Source: Muscardinus avellanarius
Taxonomy: Eukaryota; Chordata; Mammalia; Rodentia; Gliridae
Direction of reading: 5' to 3'
NCBI GenBank assembly: GCA_963383645.1
Contig: OY726560.1
Coordinates: 66,767,823-66,831,822, forward strand
DNA length: 64,000 nucleotides
In this document: in pieces, positions 1 to 10,085 of the stretch
Layout of the letters: each line of letters opens with the position of its first letter
Numbering within the stretch: position 1 is the first letter of the stretch
Made by a program: the position numbers and the translations under genes
Notes under the pieces: model-generated
Databases searched by the model: none
What the model saw: the letters and a program-made list of their open reading frames with translations, nothing else
Told to the model about the DNA's origin: nothing

Positions 1-361
1 TTTGAGGATAGCCTCAACAAGTAGTGAGACTCGCATCAACCTAGAGAAACCCTGTTTCCAAATAAGAAATAAAATCAGACTGGGGAGTCGGGCGTGGTGG
101 CACACACTTGTAATCCCCATGCTTGGGAGGATGAGACAGGAGGATCTCACAGGTTCGAAGCCAGCCTCAGCTACTGAGTGAGGCTCTCAGCAACTTAGTG
201 TGACCCTGTTTCCAAATTTAAAAAAATAGGTCCGGGAGTATAGCCCAGAGGTAGAAAAGCTCAGGGCTACACACACAAAAAAAATCAGACTGGAGGTGTT
301 GCTCAAAGGTAGACTACCTCTGGGTTCTATTCCCCAGTGGCATTAAAAAAAAAAAAAAAAG
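1..361 (+). mobile_element. B1-ID SINE, type IV, split and cut by window start
   Basis: The B1 half is present from 'tttgaggatagcctcaacaag' onward and the ID half resumes after an inserted SINE (86-280), ending in a poly(A) tail. The 5' end lies outside the window. The insertion point is the A-rich linker between the two halves. Confidence 0.85.
86..280 (+). mobile_element. B1-ID SINE, type I, nested in the 1-361 copy
   Basis: Starts at 'gtcgggcgtgg' and ends in an A-rich tail. A TSD (aaaatcagactggRg) is seen at 71-85 and 281-295, both within the older SINE, so this copy is the younger one. Confidence 0.85.
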
Positions 362-1592
362 TTTGACAACCAAAGGACAGACTGAAAGTGTTATTTGTAG
401 GGGAGGGGTATGCAAGCCATACAAAAGATCTCCAAGTTTGTGAGTTTTTAGCCCAGCCTGCAGTGAGAGGGTGCTAGCTTCTCAAGGTCTAAACGGAAGG
501 GAGTTATCTTCAGTGCGTCACAGAGCCGAGGGAGCTGGCTCCTCGGGGTTGAAACAGTAGGGAATAATCTCCAGCACAGTACAGTATGAAATGGGAGGGT
601 GTTATGTTTAGCACAGTACAGCATTTGTGACAGAATGGAAAAAAATCTTCAAGGGCAACTGCCCAGGAAAGATTAAGTAGCATTGGGTTTTGTCCCAACA
701 CTGGGGAGTTCCTGGACATTGGGGACAGCCCACGCGGGAAAATGTTCACCGTCTGTGGATCTTTGAAGCCTGTTGGGAGATTTTTTGAGGTCTGGCTTGA
801 ATGTCATAGATAATGGAGTACTGGAACCATAATGGGTTCTGCAGTGAAGCCCCTCAGCCAGGATGGTGTCCCCATGCATGCCACTGATCCAATTAAAGGA
901 GAATACTACAGGCCCCCGCACAAGCCCCGGTAGCATCGTCAGCGCTGGGCCCATGCACTGGGCCTGCGGCCAGCATCCCACCAAGTCCTTTAAGTTCTGG
1001 GCCATCTCTGGTCCTGAGGCCAGTGGCACCAGAGGTCAAGGAGGGGGTGCTCACCCGCCTCTACTCCACTCCACTGTGGAGAGTACACCCTGCGCTCAGG
1101 GTTCAGGCCACAGTGCTCCAAAGAGAGGTAAGATAGTTGGTTTTTCAAGTGCTTTTAATAGGAAGCCTTCAATAAAATGTTCTCAGATTAGGATCTCAGC
1201 AGTATCAACATGGCAGCAAGAAGAGGGGGAAAAAAATCCATCATCTAGCTGTGTTTTGCTGTGTGACAACAGATAACCCAGCTGGGCTGAAGTTCTCACT
1301 GACTTGTCCAAAGGGGCAGGTGGCTCAGTCCCACTGCCACAGCCCGGGGCCCCACAGGAAGCCAGGCACTGGGCCGGGTTGCCAGCATCGTGTTGTGCTG
1401 CTCTGCAAGGTCCAACTGACCACTAAAGAGGCTGTGGGAAGAGAAGGCATGGGAAGGTTCAACACAAAGACCGGACAGAGATGCCAAAAGCCCCGCAGCA
1501 GGAAGCTGCATTAATAGCAAGTCAGAAGCCCCTGCTCCACTGGGTCCGCTGTATATGTTGTTAGAGTTCACAAGAGGTTTAAGAATTGGATA
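362..1592. other. Unassigned non-repetitive stretch with a degenerate internal repeat
   Basis: No gene or known repeat recognised. Around 490-640 a degenerate unit (roughly 'gaaa.ggaggg..tat.ttcagcacagtacag') occurs about three times. The part from 930 to 1130 is GC-rich. Open frames of 118-137 codons on both strands lack recognisable domains and are probably chance. Confidence 0.4.
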
Positions 1593-1702
1593 CACCAGGC
1601 GTGGTGGTGCTCGCTTGTAATCCCCGTGCTTGGGAGGCGGAGACAGGAGGATTGTGCTTGTTCGGAGCCAGCCTCGCTGGCTTAAGAGACCCTGTTTCCA
1701 AA

Positions 1703-1756
<54 letters not shown>

Positions 1757-1817
1757 GTCTGGGAGTGTAGCCCAGAGGTAGAAGGGCTTCCAGAAACCCC
1801 AGTACTGCCAAAAAAAC
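1593..1817 (+). mobile_element. B1-ID SINE, type II, with (AT)n in the linker
   Basis: Carries the type II marker 'ctggcttaagagacc' and the tail 'gggcttccagaaacccc'. The A-rich linker has expanded into an (AT)n tract at about 1712-1753. Confidence 0.9.
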
Positions 1818-2210
1818 AGTTGGTGATTTCCTGGAAAAGATGGCCTCGAAGCCTCTTGCTTTTGTTCTATGTTTCTTTCATCCCCAATCAGAATGCATTT
1901 AGTCCACCCTTAGCAGAAAGTCCCACCCCCTGGATTGTCTGGGGGAAGAGTGTCCAAGGAGTGGAAACTCTGAAACAGTTTTTGCTCAGCACATCTGGAG
2001 AGGGTGAGGTGGTTAACTGAAGGACTTGGGAAAATCTAGTCCACTGATGTCTTTAATTCCTCGAATGTGCCAATAATGTTTGCAATTTATTGAAATGTTT
2101 GCATCACTCTTTGGGGAAACTTTCGATTTCAGATTCAAATGTAGCTATTCTTCTCACTCTACCATAGAACTGCGGTGGCTGTCATTGGAAAGGAGATGAA
2201 GTCTTTCCTT
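1818..2210. other. Unassigned stretch
   Basis: No recognisable repeat, RNA or conserved reading frame seen. Confidence 0.4.
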
Positions 2211-2246
2211 TATTTATTTATATTTATTTATTTATTTATTTATTTG
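2211..2246. repeat. (TTTA)n microsatellite
   Basis: About nine near-perfect tetranucleotide units. Confidence 0.9.
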
Positions 2247-2379
2247 AGTTCCAACAGCTCAACTTGTATTAGCCAAGGCCAGCCATCTTGAGTAGCATAA
2301 TTTGGCACAAGTCACATTTCTCAGCAACTTCCTTCCCAATAGGTAAAATAAAATGAGTAGCCTTCTATCAACTCTGTTT

Positions 2380-2426
2380 TCTTTCTTCCTTTCTTCCTTC
2401 CTTCCTTTCTTTCTTTCTTTCTTTCT
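2380..2426. repeat. (TTTC/TTCC)n microsatellite
   Basis: Pyrimidine tetranucleotide tract directly before a minus-strand SINE; probably its expanded A-tail read on the opposite strand. Confidence 0.85.
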
Positions 2427-2540
2427 TTTTTTTTTTGTGTGTGTGTATGTGTGATACTGGAGGTGGAACTCAGGATCTTTTTTACCTCCGGGCTATACTC
2501 CCAGACCTATTTTATACTTTATTTGAAAAAAGAGTCTCAC

Positions 2541-3122
2541 ACCAGGGCTGGGGCCAATGAAGCTGTCATCGGAGCCTGTCGTGAGGGAAGGCCGGTGCTG
2601 GGGCCTCTGAGGCCAGGATCGGAGACTGCCGAGGGGTTAGGCCAGTGCTGGGGCCAGCAAGGCCGGGATTGGAGCTCACCGTGAGGCAAGGCCGGTGCTG
2701 GGGCCTCCGAGGCTGGGATCAGAGTCTGCCGAGGGGTTAGGCCGATGCTGGGGCCAACAGCCAGTATCGGAGCCTGACAGGAGGCAAGGCCGTTACTGGG
2801 GCCTCTGAGGCTGGGATCGGAACCTGCCGAGGGGTTAGGCTGGTTCTGGGGCCAGCGAGGCTGGGATCAGAGCCTGCCGTGACGCTAGGCCGGTGCTGGG
2901 GCCAATGGCCAGCATCAGAGCCTGCTGTGAGGCAAGGACACTACTGCGGCCTCCAAGGCCAGGATCAGAGCCAGCTGAGGGGTTAGACTGGTGTCGGGGC
3001 CAGCGAGACCAGAATCGGGGCCTCCCATGAGGCAAGGCCGCTGCTTGAGCCAGCGAGGTCTGGATCAGTCCACCGGGTAGCCAGGCCACTACTGGGGCCG
3101 TCAAGATGGGATCGGTACTTGC
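2541..3122. repeat. GC-rich minisatellite, about 12 units of 48-50 bp
   Basis: Unit starts fall near 2541, 2581, 2631, 2681, 2731, 2779, 2829, 2879, 2927, 2977, 3027 and 3075. Units share 'ggcc.gtgctggggcc'. Two classes alternate through most of the array: 'gtgaggcaag' starts and 'gaggggttag' starts, giving a higher-order period near 100 bp. Confidence 0.9.
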
Positions 3123-3508
3123 AACACAGCATGCACAGAGAAATATCGCAGAAAATATAAATCAGATGCTTCCCCTAATCAGCAATAACTAGGAGGAAAG
3201 GGGCAAAAGGAAGAGGTTGAGCTATAGAAAGGGCTCTATAGTGAAGCAATTAAGGTGACCAATCAGAGGGTATGGAATAGTGGAGGAAGGAGCCTCTTTA
3301 AAACGCAGGAGGTACATAAACAAATGTATCAAAGTTAATCACCAAACAAGCATAGGAGTGAGGGAGGGGGAGGGGATGGGATGGGGCCTGGATGAGGGCT
3401 GATTGGATGATGTGTGCTTGTATATCCTCTCAAGTCTTGTACTCCAATGTGATTGATATATGACTACAATGCACCAACTAAAAATAAATAAATAAATAAA
3501 TGAAAAAA
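2541..3508 (+). mobile_element. Composite non-LTR retroelement: minisatellite plus L1-type 3' end
   Basis: A single insertion inside a SINE, bounded by a 16-bp TSD: 2525-2540 and 3509-3524, 15 of 16 identical (gaaaaaagRgtctcac). From 5' to 3' it holds about twelve 48-50 bp GC-rich units (2541-3122), about 180 bp of unassigned sequence, then a tail (about 3305-3480) that matches the L1 3' end at 9700-9850 ('tgatgtgtgc..', 'tgtac.cca..', 'gacaa.acacca') and an (AAAT)n tail. The layout resembles the VNTR composites of primates (SVA) in principle, but could also be an internally deleted L1 with a tandem 5' UTR. No reading frame is conserved. Confidence 0.75.
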
Positions 3509-3855
3509 GAAAAAAGGGTCTCACTAATTTGCTGAAAACTTCACTCAGTAGCTGAGGCTGGCTTTGAACCTGTGCATCCCTCCTGTCTCAGCCTCCCAAG
3601 CACTGGTATTACAAGCGTGTACCACTATACCTGTCTTCTTATGATGTTTTTAATTCCAAAATCTTTATAACATGCAAAACAATCTTTCAAATAAATTCAC
3701 TTGCTAGATCATAAATATAATACTGGCAAGTTAAATCTGACAGTATATTAAAGGAACCATGTATCAAATCCAAGTAAAATTAATTCAAGAAATGCAAGGA
3801 TAGTTTGATATTGTTCAACATATTAATGTAATTCAGCATCTATAAGACTAAAGTA

Positions 3856-4077
3856 GCCTGGCATGTTGGTGCATGCTTGTCATCCCAGCATTCAGGAGGT
3901 GTAGACTGGAGGATCGTAGTTTGCAAACAGCCTCAGCTACTTAGCAACACCCTTCACAACTCAGTGAGACCCTGTTTCAAAAACAAAAAAATAACTAAAA
4001 TATAGGATTGAGGGTGTAGCTTGGAGGTAGAATGCCCCTGGATTCCAGTACTGCAAAAAAAAAAAAAAAAAAAAAAG
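3856..4077 (+). mobile_element. B1-ID SINE, type III-like, diverged
   Basis: Starts 'gcctggcatgttgg', has the ID-half marker 'gggtgtagcttggaggtag', and ends in a poly(A) of about 23 bases. Confidence 0.85.
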
Positions 4078-4165
4078 ACTTTTCAATTATCTTGAGTGAT
4101 GATAAAAAGGTGAGTGATGAAATTCACTATTTTTCTTATTTCTAAGCTAGCACTGTGTAAAAAAA

Positions 4166-4246
4166 TTGGGCAGGGGGTGTAGCTCAGAGGTCAAATACCT
4201 CTGTGTTCCATCCCCAGACCTGCAAAAAATAAATAAATAAATAAAT
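4166..4246 (+). mobile_element. 5'-truncated SINE, ID half only
   Basis: Only the type III ID half 'gggcagggggtgtagctcag' with an (AAAT)n tail is present. Confidence 0.75.
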
Positions 4247-5094
4247 GTGCTCTCGAAGTATTATAGTCAATATCAGGTATAAGAAAAAATGTTTGCTACC
4301 ACCACTGTCATTTATGAATACTTTAGAATTTCTGGCTAATGCCATCAGTGAAGAAACAGAACCAAGTGACACAGGAAATGAGAAAGATTAAATTATCATT
4401 ATTTAAGGATAATATGATTGTAATAATTTCTTTCTCTGACAAGGCCCAGAAGCACAGTATCAGTCTTATCAACTTATAATGAAGATTCACAAGAACTCAA
4501 GAGGAAAGGAATTGGCTACATTGACCAGGATGTTGCTCAGGATGGTATGAATCATCTGGCGAAAGGTGTTCCTTACTCCTGAGCTCCACCACAAAGGTGA
4601 TTAATTTCTTATTTCTGCTATAATTAACTAGTTGACAGAATCTGTATCTCTCTCCCTTGCCAACAAGTTTTCTCTTCCCAAGTTCCAGCTTAGCTGCCAA
4701 AACCAAGAGTTCCTGAATCCTCATTGTCAGCCAACCCTACTATTAGCATGAAGGAAATCACAGGAAAATTCTCCTCCATGTTGTTTAGAGATATCCACAA
4801 TATTGTCCAGGGTCCACAGTGCTGAAATCAGCTTCTAGAATGTGCTGCAAGACAGAACATAGCCAGATCCATGTGCACGCATTCTCTTCAATACCTCATT
4901 GGGTAAAACCAAACAGCCATTGACTTAGTCCAAGGAAAGAGAGCAGTTCTATTGGACAAAACCAAAGTTGGCATGTGAGTAGCGTTTCATGTAGTATACT
5001 TGGCTTTGAAATGTACACAAGCCTGGTCCCATACATACCAAGTATTAACCAGTATGATGATAAATCATTTGCTACAGTTGAGAATTAGAAATAG
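4247..5094. other. Unassigned stretch
   Basis: Non-repetitive AT-rich sequence of about 850 bp. No RNA gene, conserved frame or known repeat recognised. Confidence 0.4.
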
Positions 5095-5460
5095 CACAGT
5101 GGTCTCTGGATCCAAGATGGATTTGAATCCCAGCTTCATAGCATGCCGGCCTCGGTTTCTTATTTATTAAATGAGAATGATAAAGTTGCTTTAAAAACTA
5201 AATGAGGCCGGGCGTGGTGGCGCACGCTTGTAATCCCCGCGCTTGGGAGGCGGAGACAGGAGGATCGCGCAGGTTCGAAGCCAGCCTCACTGGCTTAAGA
5301 GACCCTGTTTCAAAAATATAAAATAGGTCTGGGAGTGTAGCCCGGAGGTAGAAGGGCTTCCAGGAACCCCAGTACCACCAAAAAACAAAAAAACAAAAAA
5401 AAAAACAACAAAAAAAAAACTAAATGAGTATTACTTAAAAAACACTTAGGTTACCTAGTT
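5095..5460 (+). mobile_element. MIR, split by a SINE
   Basis: MIR core features: 'gatttgaatcccagct', then 'cctcggtttcttat.tattaaatgagaatgat' in the place of the consensus 'cctcagtttcctcatctgtaaaatgggga'. Resumes after the SINE with 'aaatgagtattac'. Confidence 0.65.
5207..5418 (+). mobile_element. B1-ID SINE, type II
   Basis: Full length, with the 'cactggcttaagagacc' marker. Perfect TSD aaaaactaaatgag at 5193-5206 and 5415-5428 within a MIR. Confidence 0.92.
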
Positions 5461-5489
5461 AATGCCATGCAAGTTGTTTGCTAAATAAT

Positions 5490-5605
5490 AAGCAATGCTT
5501 ATTGAACACTTACTGCATGCCTGACACAATAGACACAATACTAAGTATTTTGCAGTATTTTTCCATTTAAGCCCCATAGCAACCCTATAATGATGATTCA
5601 AATAA
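5490..5605 (-). mobile_element. MIR fragment
   Basis: 'attgaacacttactgcatgcc' followed by 'catttaagccccatagcaaccctat' matches the reverse complement of the MIR 3' part. Confidence 0.65.
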
Positions 5606-5782
5606 TAGGAGACATCTATAATATGATGTTTAAAAAAAACTTTCTGCCTGAGTTTCAGCTGAGAACAAAATATTAGCTCAAATTCCCACATTCCAAAGTA
5701 AGATGCTAACCATCTCCTGGGGGACTTGCAGAGAAGGTGGTTAAGGACCAGTTTTGACCCTGAAGTAAAGAGGTAGGAGGAA

Positions 5783-6000
5783 GCCAGACGTGGTGGCGCA
5801 CGCTTGTAATCCCAGCATTTGGGAGACTGAGACAGGAGGATCGTAGTTCACAGATAGCCTCAGCTACTTAGTGAGGTCCTTTGCAACTCAGTGAGACTCT
5901 GTTTCAAAAATAAATAATTAAAAAAAAAACAGATTTGGAAGTGTAGCTTGGAGGTAGACTGTCCCTGAGTTTCATCCCTAGTACTGCAAAAAAAAAAAAA
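5783..6000 (+). mobile_element. B1-ID SINE, type III
   Basis: Starts 'gccagacgtggtgg' and ends in poly(A). A short direct repeat (gtaggagg) flanks both sides. Confidence 0.9.
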
Positions 6001-6869
6001 TGTAGGAGGGTATCTTTAGAAAATGCATGCTAAATGGAAAGAGGTCAGGAGTATCTGTGACCCCAAACCTTATGAGAGGTGCATTAAAAAGATACTGAGA
6101 GAGCTCACTCTGTCGGGTCTCACGGACCTAGCATCCAATGCATACCATCTGGTTCTAAAACATCTTCAACACTGAGACTTCCAACCTATAAGTAGAGCAG
6201 AGAGAGCTGTCTCCATGGGAGCTGCCTGGCCCCTGGGATGACAGAGCAGTGGTGTGTAGTTTCCATGGGCAGGATGGCCATATGGGATGGGGCAGCCTTA
6301 AGCAGAAACTAGGGTGGGACATGGTCACTGGAGCTGATGAAAATTGGCCTGTGCTCATGTCAGGATGCTGCTAGTGTGTCACCAAGTGGGGTTTCTAAGG
6401 ATCCAAATGAAACATCCCATGGAGGCGTCCACAGTGAACATCTTTCTGCTCCAGGGGACTCGGAACCTGTGCCAGCCAAGGCAGATGACCCGAAGGCTGT
6501 TGCTGGTGGGGAGGTGGGAAAGTGAGGCAGGAGTGGATAAGCATAGGCTGCAAAGAGAGAGTAAAACAACCAGAGCCCAACCCTCTTCCCTTTGTGGATT
6601 TGGATACGCAGTAGGGGTTGACATCAGAGAAAGGGGAAATAAAGTTCAAGCTTAGAATTTTACACAAACATTTGTATTACTGAAATGTGATGGTTTTGTG
6701 ACAACATATGACAGAGAACTTTGTAGTACCTGAGAATTACTGGATGACTTGGACTACCTTAGATTTTATTCAAGGGACTGGGAAAGGACAGCCCTAGAGA
6801 GCAATAGAAAGAAAGCCCATGAAATCCTATTCTTCAAACGAAATGGTTATAGTACTGATGATAATAACA
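6001..6869. other. Unassigned stretch
   Basis: Several overlapping open frames of 62-103 codons occur at 6340-6660 on both strands, but none shows a domain or codon pattern that stands out. Confidence 0.4.
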
Positions 6870-6916
6870 ACAGTCACAGTCCCTAACAATTATTGAGAAT
6901 TTACTATGTGCTAGGT
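6870..6916 (-). mobile_element. MIR fragment, short
   Basis: 'aacaattattgagaatttactatgtgctagg' is the typical reverse complement of the MIR 3' end; cut off by the T-rich start of the next SINE. Confidence 0.5.
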
Positions 6917-6946
6917 TTTGGGGTTTTGTTTTGTTTTGGTTAGGTA

Positions 6947-7134
6947 TTTTTGGTGGTACTGGGGGTGGAACCCAGGGACCTTCTACCTCTGGGCTACACT
7001 CCCAGACCTATTTTGTATTTTATTTGGAAACAGGGTCTCTTAAGCCAGCTGAGGCTGGCTTTGAACCTGCGCAGTCCTCCTGTCTCAGCCTCCCAAGCAT
7101 GAGGATTACAAGCGTGCGCCACCACGGCTGGCTT
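6947..7134 (-). mobile_element. B1-ID SINE with type II B1 half and type I ID half
   Basis: The B1 half carries the short type II marker (cttaagccagct..ggctgg), while the ID half reads 'gggggtggaacccaggg' as in type I. This mixture suggests an intermediate subfamily or recombination. Confidence 0.85.
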
Positions 7135-7226
7135 GTGGTAGGGTTTTTTGTTTTTTTTTTTTTGTTTTTTTTTTTTTTTGTACATCTGGACCCTTCTTTA
7201 GATTTTGGGAGAAAACTGGATCTACA

Positions 7227-7425
7227 GCCAGGTGTGGTGGTGCATGACTGTAATCCCAGTACTTGAGAGGCTGAATATGAGGATCACAGGTTTAAGGACA
7301 ATCTCAGCAACTTAGAAAAATTCTCAGCAACTTAGTGAGAACCTGTTTCAAAATAAAATAGGGTTAGGGGTGAACACCCCTGGGTTCCATCCTCAGAACC
7401 AAACAATAAGAACAAAAACACCCCA
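7227..7425 (+). mobile_element. B1-ID SINE, type IV, old
   Basis: Starts 'gccaggtgtggtgg'. The ID half has a deletion in 'taggggtgaacacccctggg'. Confidence 0.8.
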
Positions 7426-7689
7426 GATCCATACTGAACATGTTTGCACTTAATTTTCATGTCACTATTCCTTTAATAATACAGTGTAACAAGTATTTAT
7501 ATGCCATTTATGCTGTTTCAGTTATATTAAGTGACCTAGCAATAACTTAAAATAAATTGAAAGACATGCATAGGTTGTATGCAAATACTATGCTGTTGTG
7601 TAGAAGGAAGTTGAGTATCCATATACTTTGGTACCCTCGGGATAACCAATCCATCATGGATACCAAGAGATGCCTATATGATATGTTCT

Positions 7690-7965
7690 GTCTCACAAGA
7701 ACCCTAGGACATAAATCTATTATTTATTTTTCTTACTTTGTTTTATTTCATTTCAATTTTGAGACAGGTTCTATGTTGCCCAGGCTGATCTTAAACTCAT
7801 GTGCTCAAGGGATCCTCTTGCCTCAGCCTCCTAAGAAGTTGGGATTACAGTTCACCATGCTCAGCTTAAACCTATGGGTTTTCTAAAACCCATTTACCAG
7901 AAAGGAGACTGATGTTTAGAGAAATTGAGTACCTGCCTGTGGCAATATAGCTAAGTGGAAGAACT
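7690..7965 (-). mobile_element. MIR, split by a B1 monomer
   Basis: 'ctcacaagaaccctaggacataaatctattat' on the left and 'acccatttaccagaaaggagactgatgtttagagaaattgagtacctgcc' style sequence on the right match consecutive parts of the MIR reverse complement. Confidence 0.65.
7735..7866 (-). mobile_element. 7SL-derived B1/proto-B1 monomer without ID half
   Basis: 'gagacaggttctatgttgcc' through 'gggattacag.tcaccatgc.cagc' matches an Alu-left/B1-type monomer. It has no ID half, unlike the other SINEs here, and sits inside a MIR. Probably an early 7SL monomer of the proto-B1 kind. Confidence 0.7.
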
Positions 7966-8913
7966 GGAATCCAGGTGACATTAATATACTCAAATATGAC
8001 CCCGGGCAGGACACCTCCCTGCCATGAGAAATTTGTGAGCTCGATGGCAAGTCAGGAGCTGTCTATTACAGACAAAAGGGTGGTTGAAGGGGAACCGGAC
8101 TTGCTCCAGGATTAACCAACTAACCGCCGAATTTCCCATGGGCTCCACATACTATCCTGTTCTATAAACTCTTGGGACTAGCAGGAAGTGTTCCTTTCTT
8201 TTGGAAAGACGAGGAGGAAGATTCATAGCAAGCTCTTGTGGTTCTGCGTAGCCTTCCTTAAAGGTACCTAGCCTTTCATTTCTTTAAGAGTCCAGTGGAT
8301 GCTTTAAAATAAGCCTGGGACTCGCCTGAGGGCCCAGTACTCCTTGCACTGTTGAGTTTGAATTACATGCAGGATCCTGTTTGTCAGGTCTGGGATTTTT
8401 CTTCTGATACAATCAAACAACCTTTTGTGTTACCTGATCATTTGATTTCTGTGGTCCTGCTAACCGATAGCTGGATCTTGAGGCAGAAGCCTCTCCCATG
8501 GCCAAGTGGCCACCAGTACTTCACAGCTGCTGCTGCCCTGGAGGGTGTGCCCCCTCCACCCTGGGCCTCGCAGTCCTGTCACCCCCGGGACTTCCTGTTG
8601 CAGCATCAGGCCATCCTCATCTGGCCGGCAAACAGACTTGCGCTTCAAGCTTTTGAGGCAAGACACGAGATGATATAGATTAGGATAACTGGGCGTTAGG
8701 ATAATGTTAGAGTTTGAAAAATGATGAAAACTGAACATAATGTCTTGAGTTTGGGGATTCCCCAAATAGTACAGGTACGACCATAAAACTGGTGACTAAC
8801 ACCCAGTGCCTTTAGAGCTGAAGGATCAAGAATAAAATCATACTTGGTAAGAGAGCTGTTATAAAAACATAAAGTAAGTATGAAAAGCATATTCAAAAGC
8901 ATATGCTAAAAAA
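7966..8913. other. Unassigned stretch, partly promoter-like
   Basis: About 950 bp not matched to a known repeat. A 'tctataaactc' TATA-like block lies near 8160 and 'aaaataagcc' near 8308. This order could fit an old LTR, but no TG..CA ends or TSD could be fixed. Confidence 0.3.
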
Positions 8914-9132
8914 GCTGGGCGTGGTGACGCACCCTTGTAATCCCCGTGCTTGGGAGGCTGAGACAGGAGGATTGCACAGGTTCAAAGCCAGCCTCAGCTA
9001 CTTAGTGAGGCTCTCAGTTACTTAGTGAGACCCTGTTTCCAAATAAATTATAAAATAGGGCTGGGGGTGTATCCCAGAGGTAGAAAGCCCCTGGGTTCCA
9101 CCCCCAGTACCAAAAAAAAAAAAAAAAAAAAA
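8914..9132 (+). mobile_element. B1-ID SINE, type I
   Basis: Starts 'gctgggcgtggtgacgc' and has a poly(A) tail of more than 20 bases. Confidence 0.9.
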
Positions 9133-9169
9133 GATTGCATAAAAAAACAAAACAAAAAAGTTTAAATGC

Positions 9170-9360
9170 GCACGCTTGTAATCCCAGCATTCAGGAGGCT
9201 GAGACAGGAGGATCATGGTTCACTGACAGCCTCAGCTACTTAGTGAGGCCCTGTGCAACTTAGTGAGACCCAGTTTCAAAATAAAGAGTAAAAAATAGGG
9301 CAGGGGGTGTAGCTCGGAGGTCAAATGCCCCTGGGTTCCATCCCCAGACCCACACACACA
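9170..9360 (+). mobile_element. B1-ID SINE, type III, 5'-truncated by about 14 bases
   Basis: Begins directly at 'gcacgcttgtaatccc'. The TSD aaaaaagtttaaatgc, seen before and after the copy, shows that truncation occurred during insertion. Confidence 0.88.
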
Positions 9361-9459
9361 AAAAAAGTTTAAATGCAAATGTCTTTTCACTCAGCAACTG
9401 AGTTGAGTTTCTAGTATTTTCATTAAGCATTACAAAGACTATAAGAATAAGGATAATCA

Positions 9460-9862
9460 AATTACATCATTTGTGGGGAAAGGGATGGAACTAGATAACA
9501 TTATGCTAAGTGAGATTAGTCAGTCACAGAAAGTAAAAACTCGGATGTTCTCCCCAGTAGTAGAAAGCTAGGGGGGAAAAAAGGTCATGGGAGGAACTCT
9601 AGACAAAGAAGGAGAAACCACAGATGAGCAACTAATGTGACCTAAGTGAGGGGGATGGGAGGGAGGAAGAGGGAAATTCCCTAATGTACAGGATGTACGT
9701 TGACAAACATATCAAAGTCAATCACTAAGCCAGACATGCGGAGGGAGGGGAGGGAATGGGCAGGAATTGGGGAAGGGCTAAATGAGTGATGTGTGCATGA
9801 ATGCCACCACCATCCTGTACCCCATGAAGATGTATGACAACAATACACCAATTTAAAAAAAA
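9460..9862 (+). mobile_element. L1 3'-end fragment
   Basis: 'ggaactagataacattatgctaag' and the G-rich 'gggatgggagggaggaag' tract are typical of the end of L1 elements. A 17-bp TSD (aagaataaggataatca) lies at 9443-9459 and 10025-10041. The right copy now lies beyond a U4 insertion. Confidence 0.85.
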
Positions 9863-9868
9863 AGAATA

Positions 9869-10011
9869 AGCTCTACACAGTGGCAGTATCGTGGCCAATG
9901 AGTTTTATCCAAGGCGCGATTATTGCTAATTGAAAACTTTTCCCAATACCCCGCCATGACAACTTGCAATATAGTTGGCACTGGCAAGTTTGATAGTCTC
10001 TATGGCAACTG
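9869..10011 (+). pseudogene. U4 snRNA retropseudogene
   Basis: About 143 bases collinear with spliceosomal U4 snRNA: 'cagtggcagtatcgt', 'gccaatgag', 'ggcgcgattattgctaattg' and 'cttgcaatatag' are all kept. Several CpG sites have decayed to TG or CA. The Sm-site region reads 'caagtttga' instead of 'aatttttga', and no snRNA promoter lies upstream, so it should not be functional. An A-rich TSD of about 21 bases (9850-9870 and 10012-10033, one A different in length) flanks it. The copy has no added poly(A) tail of its own. Confidence 0.95.
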
Positions 10012-10085
10012 AATTTAAAAAAAAAAGAATAAGGATAATCAGTAACAAAATACTACAAATACCTATCTATCAAAAATAAGTACTT

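Larger units (their letters stand above)
2427..3635 (-). mobile_element. B1-ID SINE, type I, split by a 968-bp insertion
   Basis: The ID half (2427-2540) and the B1 half (3509-3635) are separated by the composite element at 2541-3508. The break falls in the linker region at 'gtctcac', which is duplicated on both sides. Confidence 0.85.

Noticed and set aside
673..1029. 118-codon minus-strand frame
   Set aside because: Overlaps the frame above on the opposite strand; no recognisable motif.
863..1276. 137-codon plus-strand frame, GC-rich
   Set aside because: No domain, no codon bias, and overlapping open frames on the other strand; probably chance.
2835..3104. 89-codon minus-strand frame with internal repeats
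   Set aside because: Lies entirely inside the minisatellite; the repeat unit is not a multiple of three throughout.
2541..3122. CRISPR-like regular repeats
   Set aside because: Units are contiguous without spacers, in a mammalian genome, inside a retroelement.
7966..8340. Old LTR with TATA-like and polyadenylation-like words
   Set aside because: No TG..CA ends, no TSD and no recognised family; left as unassigned.
9869..10011. Functional U4 snRNA gene
   Set aside because: Altered Sm site, CpG decay, flanking TSD and no snRNA promoter show a retropseudogene.
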